A DNA stretch of 64,000 nt from JBPCNH01 sp051001455. Lineage in GTDB: Bacteria; Actinomycetota; CADDZG01; WHSQ01. Below, piece by piece: positions 58,429 through 64,000 of this stretch. The notes beneath the pieces are model-generated. The model ran no database searches. It saw only the letters and a program-made list of their open reading frames with translations, and was not told where the DNA came from. The stretch is taken from assembly GCA_051001455.1 (NCBI GenBank), contig JBPCNH010000006.1, positions 1-64,000 of the forward strand, read 5' to 3'. How positions within the stretch are numbered: position 1 is the first letter of the stretch; every line of letters begins with the position of its first letter. Both the position numbers and the translations under genes were made by a program.

Positions 58429-59163
58429 ATGCCGGACCGGAATGCTCCGATCGAGGAGCGGATCAAGCCGATCGTCTCCCGCCTGAAGAAGGCTTATCCC
58501 GACGCCACGATCGCCCTCGACTTCACCACTCCCCTCGAGTGTCTGGTGGCGACGATCCTTGCCGCCCAGTCGACCGACGTGCGGGTGAACATCGTCACCA
58601 AGGACCTCTTCAAGAAGTACCAGAGGCCCGAGGATTACCTGGCGGTGTCCGAGACCGAGCTGCAGGAGGACATCCGCTCCACCGGGTTCTTCAACCAGAA
58701 GGCGAGAGCGCTCCGGGGCATGTCCCAGACGCTGATCGACGAGTTCGACGGCGAGGTCCCGCAGACGATCCCCGAGCTACTGAAGCTGAAGGGCGTCGCC
58801 CGCAAGACCGCCAACGTTGTCCAGAACGCTTGCTTCCCGGAAGCAGCCAAGAAGGACCCCGAGGCAGGTATCGCGGTCGACACCCACGTCGGACGCGTCT
58901 CGGTGCGCCTCGGAATCACCGAGCATGACTCGAAGGAAGCTCCGAGGATCGAACAAGACCTGATGCGGATCGTCCCGAAGAAAGAGTGGCCCAAGCTCTC
59001 GCACCTGTTCATCGACCACGGCCGCCAGATATGCGACGCGAAGAAGCCGGTCTGTGACGAGTGTCCGATCGAGAAGCTCTGTCCGTCGAGTCAGGTGGCC
59101 GGCTGCCCCGACCTCTATCGTCTTAAGGCCAAACCCCGGCCGCGGCGCAAGAAGGTCACCTAG
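58429..59163 (+). CDS. nth: Endonuclease III
   Basis: 244 residues. It is a DNA glycosylase/AP lyase for oxidised pyrimidines. The helix-hairpin-helix carries catalytic Lys126 (GVARKTANV) and Asp151 (AVDTHVGRV). The 4Fe-4S cluster ligands are Cys202, 209, 212 and 218 with C-x6-C-x2-C-x5-C spacing. The last 7-8 bases overlap the end of the convergent MATE gene. With mutM it covers oxidised base repair. Confidence 0.96.
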   Translation: MPDRNAPIEERIKPIVSRLKKAYPDATIALDFTTPLECLVATILAAQSTDVRVNIVTKDLFKKYQRPEDYLAVSETELQEDIRSTGFFNQKARALRGMSQTLIDEFDGEVPQTIPELLKLKGVARKTANVVQNACFPEAAKKDPEAGIAVDTHVGRVSVRLGITEHDSKEAPRIEQDLMRIVPKKEWPKLSHLFIDHGRQICDAKKPVCDECPIEKLCPSSQVAGCPDLYRLKAKPRPRRKKVT

Positions 59164-60466
59164 CAGGCTCTCTCCGCTCCAGAGGTTGCAGGTAGCGAGC
59201 CCCGGTGACGACGCTCCGTACCAACAACCACAACCCCATGCCCGCCGCCAGACCCACGACGCCCCAGCCGCGAGCATGTGCAACGAGCCCCACCGCGGCG
59301 AACAGCAACGACGCGCCCACCATCGATACCGCGAGGAATCGGGTGGCGAGCGCTCCGATCAGGATCCCGTCGAACGTGAAGGCGAGTGCAGCAATCGGTT
59401 GCGCTAACCCGAGCCACCCGAGCAACTTGGCGGTGGTGGCGAGCACCTCTGGGTCGTCGGTGAACAAACCGGCGATCGCAAAGCGACCGACGAATAGCAC
59501 AGCTCCAAGACCGAGCCCCACCAGTAGCCCCAGTTCGAGCAATCGGTTGGAGACGCGGCGCGCCGAAGCATCATCGCGGGCGCCCAGGTGCTTCGCCACG
59601 AGAGCCTGCGCCGCGATCGCGAGCGAGTCGAGTGTTAACGAGAGCAACAGGAAGATCTGCGAAGCGATCTGCCATCCGCCGAGCGTCACCGTCCCCATCC
59701 GCGCGGCCAGCGAAGTCGCCAGTGTTAACGCCCCCAGAAGGGCACCGGCGCGCACGATGAGATCCGCCCCGACCACCAACAACGACCTCATGACTTGCGG
59801 GCGCAGCCGCAGCGGCGCGCCGGCGAGATGATCCTTCAGGCGCCACAGGAACCAACCCGCGACCGCTGCTTGAGTCAGGACCGTCGCCAGTGCCGCCCCA
59901 CGGACACCCAGGCCTGCCGGATAGATCAACAGGTAGTCGAGGGCTGCGTTCGCCACAGCCCCGATCGTGGCGATGATCATCGGGGTCCTCGTATCGTGCG
60001 CGCCTCTCATGAATCCGTGGCCGACCAGAGCCACGAGTACGAACGGCGCCGACAAGATCCTGATACGGAGATAGGCCTCGGCCAGCGACTCGACCTCTCC
60101 GGACGCGCCCAGCAAGCGCACGATCGGACCTGCTCCGAGCAGCCCTATCGCCGCGATCACTACACCCGCACCGGCGGCGACGAACAGCGCCTGGACGCCG
60201 GTCTCGGCCGCTCCCGGCCTGTCGTCGGCGCCCAATGCGCGCGCCACCTTGGGAGTGACGCCGTAGGCGAGGAATGAGAACAGCCAGAAGGATGCGGTGA
60301 ATGCCGCCGTGCCGACCGCTACGGCCCCCAGTTCGTTACGACCGAGGTGCCCGACCAATGCGGTGTCGACCAGCGAGTAGAGAGGATCGGCAGCCAACGC
60401 GGCGAGGGCCGGAACCGCCAGAGCGAAGATCACCCGGTCGTCCGGGTGGCGACGAAGGCGCCTCAA
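59156..60466 (-). CDS. MATE-family efflux transporter (DinF-like)
   Basis: 436 residues with twelve predicted helices in two bundles (first: ALAALAADPLYSLVDTALVGHLG). This is the DinF-type branch: cation-coupled drug or metabolite export. The TTG start overlaps the patatin stop by 4 bp, so it is translated with it. The C-terminus ends in a short basic tail. Confidence 0.9.
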   Translation of the reverse strand: MRRLRRHPDDRVIFALAVPALAALAADPLYSLVDTALVGHLGRNELGAVAVGTAAFTASFWLFSFLAYGVTPKVARALGADDRPGAAETGVQALFVAAGAGVVIAAIGLLGAGPIVRLLGASGEVESLAEAYLRIRILSAPFVLVALVGHGFMRGAHDTRTPMIIATIGAVANAALDYLLIYPAGLGVRGAALATVLTQAAVAGWFLWRLKDHLAGAPLRLRPQVMRSLLVVGADLIVRAGALLGALTLATSLAARMGTVTLGGWQIASQIFLLLSLTLDSLAIAAQALVAKHLGARDDASARRVSNRLLELGLLVGLGLGAVLFVGRFAIAGLFTDDPEVLATTAKLLGWLGLAQPIAALAFTFDGILIGALATRFLAVSMVGASLLFAAVGLVAHARGWGVVGLAAGMGLWLLVRSVVTGARYLQPLERREPAR

Positions 60467-61473
60467 GCCGGGCGGCGGGCCGAGCTTGCCGCGATCAGCG
60501 CGGGGTGATCCTCGTGCTCCCGGATGAAGCGCAGGGTCCCCTTGCGCGCTAGATCGGTGATGTGAGGGCGGTCGAAGTTGCGCATGGCGTTACTGCCAAT
60601 GGCAGCAAGGTCGCGCGTCCAGGGACGGATGACGAGCACCTCCACTCCTTTTGCTCTCGCTTCGTTGACCTCGCGGCGCAACGAGCGTGCGAAGAGGGAG
60701 CGTGTGACGACGGGTCCCCACAGTTTGGGATCGCGCAGCAATAGCTCTCCTTCACCCCGGTAGCCGAGAGGTGCTATGCAGACGATCGAGTCGCATCCGG
60801 CTTCTGTGGCGAGATCGAGTGACGTAGCGCTATACGCCCCGCCATCTACGTACTGCCGGTCACCGATCTTGACCGGAGGGAAGACGCCGGGGATCGATAT
60901 CGATGCGAGGACAGCTTCGGGCAAGGTCGCTTCCGGCGCGCCGGGCGCGCCGAAGGCCACCCTTTCGCCCGTGTAGAGATCGGCGCCGCATACATAGAGC
61001 TCCCGCTGAGGCCATTGCCGAGGTAGATCCTCGATGAAGCGTTGTCGCGAGCGATCTGTCGAGTAGAGCCCGGCGGGAAACATCCGGCGCACTGCCGATG
61101 GAGGCACTTTGCCGCGACCGAAGCGGGTCCAGTGCCCGCGCGAGGACACCAGAGCGAACATCGATCCGATGCTGCGTTGTACGCGCTCCAGCTTGTTGCT
61201 CCAGAGAGGTTCGAAGACCTGACGTATCGCTTCCTCGTCGTCGGCCGGATCCTTCGCGACATCCGGATGACGATGGTGGGCGTACTCGTAGAAGTCTTGT
61301 TGCGACCAACCCGCCCCCGCCATATAGGACGCGATGATCGACCCGGCGCTCGTACCGATAACCACGTCTGAGGTCGTCACGTCGTAGCCGCATTCGGCCA
61401 GAGCCTTCAGGACGCCGGAGTGGTAGGCCATCCCCACGAGACCGCCGCCGCCCAGAACCAGTCCTCGCTTCAC
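60463..61473 (-). CDS. Patatin-like phospholipase
   Basis: 336 residues from GTG 61473. The patatin dyad is complete: oxyanion LGGGGLVGM, nucleophile GTSAGS and YVDGGAYS (Asp-Gly-Gly). It probably hydrolyses lipid acyl esters. TACGGT is 6 bp before the GTG, matching the leaderless pattern, whereas the longer frame to 61512 has none. It is coupled to the MATE gene and divergent from ispH over ~150 bp. Confidence 0.9.
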   Translation of the reverse strand: MKRGLVLGGGGLVGMAYHSGVLKALAECGYDVTTSDVVIGTSAGSIIASYMAGAGWSQQDFYEYAHHRHPDVAKDPADDEEAIRQVFEPLWSNKLERVQRSIGSMFALVSSRGHWTRFGRGKVPPSAVRRMFPAGLYSTDRSRQRFIEDLPRQWPQRELYVCGADLYTGERVAFGAPGAPEATLPEAVLASISIPGVFPPVKIGDRQYVDGGAYSATSLDLATEAGCDSIVCIAPLGYRGEGELLLRDPKLWGPVVTRSLFARSLRREVNEARAKGVEVLVIRPWTRDLAAIGSNAMRNFDRPHITDLARKGTLRFIREHEDHPALIAASSARRPA

Positions 61474-61479
61474 GCCCCA

Positions 61480-61485
61480 ACCGTA
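61480..61485 (-). promoter_or_regulatory. Leaderless-type -10 (TACGGT) for the patatin/MATE operon
   Basis: Minus-strand TACGGT ends 6 bp before GTG 61473. Confidence 0.5.
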
Positions 61486-61609
61486 GGCGATGGCTCGAGG
61501 GATACCTGCCACGATCTGTTTGCTCGCTCGGCTCCGCCGGCCGTTATCTCGATCTCGACCGGGCGGCGAACGATTGGCCCCGGCCGGGGGAGTAGAGACC
61601 AGCAGCCTT

Positions 61610-61615
61610 TACGAT
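61610..61615 (+). promoter_or_regulatory. Leaderless-type -10 (TACGAT) for ispH
   Basis: TACGAT ends 6 bp before ATG 61622. It rules in this start over the longer frame from 61490. Confidence 0.6.
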
Positions 61616-61621
61616 GGGCGC

Positions 61622-62575
61622 ATGGGAAAGAAGGTGTTGCTGGCGGCCCCTCGTGGGTATTGCGCGGGGGTGGACCGGGCCGTAGAGATGGTCGAGCGTG
61701 CGCTCGACAAGCTCGGCGCGCCGGTCTACGTCCGCAAGGAGATCGTCCACAACCGCCACGTGGTGAGCGAGTTAGAGCGACGAGGGGCCATCTTCGTGGA
61801 ATCCGAAGAAGACATCCCCGAAGGAGCCGTTTGCATCTTCTCGGCCCACGGCGTCTCGCCCCAGGTCCGGGACAGTGCCGTGCAGCGCAACCTGCAGGTC
61901 ATCGATGCCACCTGCCCACTCGTAACGAAGGTTCACAACGAGGCCAAGCGTTTCTCTCGCTCCGGCCGCAAGATCGTGTTGGTAGGGCATGTCGGACACG
62001 AAGAGATCGAAGGCACTGCCGGTGAGGCTCCCGACGACACGTATGTGATCGAATCGGTCGACCAGATCGACAAACTCGACCTCCATCCCGATGAGCCCAT
62101 CTCGTACCTCACTCAGACGACGCTGTCGGTGGACGACACCCTCGAGGTCGTCGAGGGTCTGAGGCAGCGTTTCACGAACATCCAAGGCCCGCACTCCGAC
62201 GACATCTGCTACGCAACCCAGAACCGGCAGGTCGCGGTGAAAGCGATCGCTCCCGAGGCCGACGTCGTCTTGATCGTCGGCGCCTTCAACTCGTCAAACT
62301 CGAACCGCATGGTCGAGGTCGCCAAGGTTGCCGGCATCCCTGCGTACCTGGTTCCCGACGAGACCCATCTGAAGGCCGAATGGCTCGAGGGAGCCGAGAC
62401 CGTAGGGGTCTCTTCCGGAGCCAGCGCCCCCGAGGTTCTCGTGGACCGGCTACTGGAGAAGCTTGCCGAGTACGGCTACTCGGACGTAGAGACGAAGGTC
62501 GTGACGACAGAGGACGTGACCTTCTCGCTGCCGCCCTGGCTAAGAGAACAACAAGGCGCCGAAGCCTCCGCTTAA
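61622..62575 (+). CDS. ispH: 4-hydroxy-3-methylbut-2-enyl diphosphate reductase
   Basis: 317 residues. The last enzyme of the MEP pathway makes IPP and DMAPP. The three Fe-S Cys lie in PRGYCAGV, DATCPLV and DDICYATQNR. Substrate-binding elements include EIVHNRHVV, FSAHGVSP, GHVGHEE, TQTTLS, NSSNSNR and SSGASAPE. The C-terminus ends in a short extension (LREQQGAEASA). Confidence 0.97.
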   Translation: MGKKVLLAAPRGYCAGVDRAVEMVERALDKLGAPVYVRKEIVHNRHVVSELERRGAIFVESEEDIPEGAVCIFSAHGVSPQVRDSAVQRNLQVIDATCPLVTKVHNEAKRFSRSGRKIVLVGHVGHEEIEGTAGEAPDDTYVIESVDQIDKLDLHPDEPISYLTQTTLSVDDTLEVVEGLRQRFTNIQGPHSDDICYATQNRQVAVKAIAPEADVVLIVGAFNSSNSNRMVEVAKVAGIPAYLVPDETHLKAEWLEGAETVGVSSGASAPEVLVDRLLEKLAEYGYSDVETKVVTTEDVTFSLPPWLREQQGAEASA

Positions 62576-62658
62576 ATCACGCCGTTCCTGCCGCAACTCC
62601 GGTTGATCGCTTTGGGGCGGGCGGGTGGATCCGGAGGAGTGCCCCCTACTGGATTCGC

Positions 62659-62949
62659 TCATCCATGCGCGATGCTCTGTTCGATGTCGTTCGCTAGGTC
62701 GAAATCGAGCGGAGTGATGCCGCCTTCGGAGTGGGTGGCCAGCGCCAGGCGCACCTTGTTCCAGCGGATGTCGATATCGGGATGGTGGTCGTAGCGGTCG
62801 GCCATCTTGGCGACCTCGTTCACGAAGGCGATGGCGGCGCCGAAATCGTCGAACTCGTAGACCTTTTGGATCTCGTCGCCCTCGCGCTCCCAATCGCCGA
62901 GCTCGCTCAGGCGCTGTTCGATCTCTTCGTCTTCCAGCAGATCCGCCAC
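62659..62949 (-). CDS. 4a-hydroxytetrahydrobiopterin dehydratase (PCD/DCoH)
   Basis: 96 residues, the normal length. The signature F-x-x-x-x-x-x-F-x-x-x-x-A-x-x-x-x-H-H-P is present as YEFDDFGAAIAFVNEVAKMADRY then DHHPDIDIRWNKV, with THSEGGITPLDFDLA at the C-terminus. It dehydrates pterin-4a-carbinolamine. No pterin-dependent hydroxylase is in the window, so its role may be in another pterin pathway. AGGAAGGAG precedes the GTG start. Confidence 0.93.
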   Translation of the reverse strand: MADLLEDEEIEQRLSELGDWEREGDEIQKVYEFDDFGAAIAFVNEVAKMADRYDHHPDIDIRWNKVRLALATHSEGGITPLDFDLANDIEQSIAHG

Positions 62950-63067
62950 TTCACTCCTTCCTGAGGTCTTTTCCTACAGTCGCGGCCGACCATACCGCGA
63001 GCGGGAGGGGGGGTGTGCAGGGCCTATAGTCCGCATCTACCGGGAACTAGCGAGGAGTCTGGAACGC

Positions 63068-64000
63068 ATGGACTACGGGATAGGTGTGGGCGGTCCGATG
63101 CCCATGATCGGGCCGATGGCGCAGATGGTGGAGCAAGCCGGCTTCGAGTCATGTTGGGCCGCCGAAACCACCAACTCGGCTTTCGTAACCGCGCAGATCG
63201 CTATCCAGGCCACGAACAAGATCAAGGTCGGGACCGCCATCGCGCTTGCGTTCCCTCGCTCGCCGACGATCACGGCTATGGAAGCGATGGATCTGGACGA
63301 GCTCTCGGGCGGACGCTTCATGGTCGGCCTCGGGACCCAGGTCAAGCGAGTTAACGAGAACCGTTTCTCGGTCCCCTTCGAGCACCCCGCGCCGAAGCTC
63401 AAGGAGTACGCCCAGGTGATGCGTACCGTCTGGGCCGCGAACCGCGGCGACGACGTGGTCTTCGAGGGCAAGTTCTACAACGTTACGATGCCGACCTTCG
63501 GGGGTCTCAGGCAGCCTCCTCCGCAGGATGTTCCGATCTACTTCGCTGCGGTCAACAAGTTGATGGCCCGTTACTGCGGCGAGGTTGCCGACGGTCTTCT
63601 CGGCCACCCTCTAGCGTCCATCAAGTACTTGGAAGAGGTGATACGTCCTGCGATAGCGGACGGTGCCGGGCGAGCCGGTCGTAAGCCCGAGGACTGCAAC
63701 CTGACCGCGTCTCCGATGATCTCGATCAGCGATGACGTCGACCTGGCGCGCCGTGAGGTGAAGCTTCAGATCGCTTTCTACGCGACCACTCGCACCTACA
63801 CCCCGATCCTCGAGTTGCACGGCAAGGCCGACGTCGTGCCGGCACTCCGGGACGCGTTCGACCGCAAGGACAAAGAGGCGATGACCGCTCTGATAGACGA
63901 TGACCTCTGCGACGCGATCGCGGTGGCGGGGCCTCCCGAAGAGGTGCGCGACCGGGTGAAACAGTGGGAAGGGGTCGCCGACCGGCTCATGGTGGCCGGT
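63068..64000 (+). CDS. LLM-class F420-dependent oxidoreductase, 3' end cut by the window
   Basis: 311 codons are visible, from ATG 63068 (GAGGAG upstream) to the right edge with no stop. The luciferase-like TIM barrel is clear: MDYGIGVGGPMPMIGPMAQMVEQAG start, FESCWAAETT, KVGTAIALAFPRSP, DELSGGRFMVGLGTQV and VPIYFAAVNKLMARYCGEVADG. The SGGRF.LGLG and the barrel match the F420-dependent (TIGR03617-like) group. The missing end is probably only ~20-40 residues. Confidence 0.9.
   Translation, partial: MDYGIGVGGPMPMIGPMAQMVEQAGFESCWAAETTNSAFVTAQIAIQATNKIKVGTAIALAFPRSPTITAMEAMDLDELSGGRFMVGLGTQVKRVNENRFSVPFEHPAPKLKEYAQVMRTVWAANRGDDVVFEGKFYNVTMPTFGGLRQPPPQDVPIYFAAVNKLMARYCGEVADGLLGHPLASIKYLEEVIRPAIADGAGRAGRKPEDCNLTASPMISISDDVDLARREVKLQIAFYATTRTYTPILELHGKADVVPALRDAFDRKDKEAMTALIDDDLCDAIAVAGPPEEVRDRVKQWEGVADRLMVAG

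Noticed and set aside
1..64000. tRNA genes, CRISPR arrays, insertion sequences or phage genes
   Set aside because: No tRNA T-loop context, no regularly spaced repeats, and no transposase, integrase or structural phage motifs were seen on either strand.

Overview
The window is high-G+C DNA (roughly 60% by eye) that is almost entirely coding on both strands. It most likely comes from an uncultivated actinobacterial (Actinomycetota) lineage. Support for this includes two F420-type oxidoreductase families (PPOX-class protein at 48780 and LLM-class protein at the right edge), a BTAD/SARP-like regulator, a PAC2-family protein and frequent GTG/TTG starts. At least a dozen genes have a TANNNT -10 element 6-7 bp before the start codon, the signature of leaderless transcription. 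I see no tRNA, rRNA, CRISPR array, transposase or phage gene.

Layout, left to right. 0-5.5 kb: the first codons of a leftward gene, a membrane sensor histidine kinase with a stand-alone receiver, a remnant of an M29 aminopeptidase, a 32-residue lysine-rich gene and a secreted hydrolase. 5.6-8.7 kb: release factor 3, a zinc-ribbon protein, a PAC2 protein and a 40-residue membrane protein. 8.7-11.6 kb: a probable DNA modification/nuclease cluster made of a small protein, a PD-(D/E)XK-like protein, a beta-class DNA methyltransferase with an extra C-terminal domain, and a small partner. 11.7-17.8 kb: secreted proteins (subtilisin-like protease, M19-like metallo-hydrolase, Asp-box propeller). 17.9-20.5 kb: a decaying stretch with a soluble Ser/Thr kinase, a frameshifted small gene, a DUF763 gene with a large internal deletion, a YbaK deacylase and a LigD phosphoesterase remnant.

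20.5-36.1 kb: housekeeping and transport genes, including a leftward five-gene run (CsaA-like, enolase-superfamily epimerase, DUF1611, LOG family, NicO transporter) that fits D-glutamate catabolism through N-acetylation, then mutM and a two-gene secreted/PKD island of different composition. 36.1-43.8 kb: alpha/beta hydrolase, RtcB plus archease, LysM protein, then an M28 peptidase and an ABC1 kinase sharing a symmetric divergent promoter, and ilvD. 43.8-54.9 kb: two cupredoxin-like lipoproteins, a second YihY protein, a PAS protein, pheA, an aldehyde dehydrogenase, a GGDEF/HD-GYP protein and a BTAD regulator. 55-58.4 kb: a tetR-paaABCD operon with a PaaR-like operator. 58.4-64 kb: nth, a MATE transporter, a patatin, ispH, a pterin dehydratase and a truncated F420 enzyme.

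The genes give metabolic capacity (branched-chain amino acid, phenylalanine and isoprenoid synthesis; phenylacetyl-CoA epoxidation; probable D-Glu use), DNA base repair (mutM, nth), RNA repair (rtcB) and c-di-GMP and two-component signalling. All functional calls rest on motif recognition from the translated sequence. No database search was possible.
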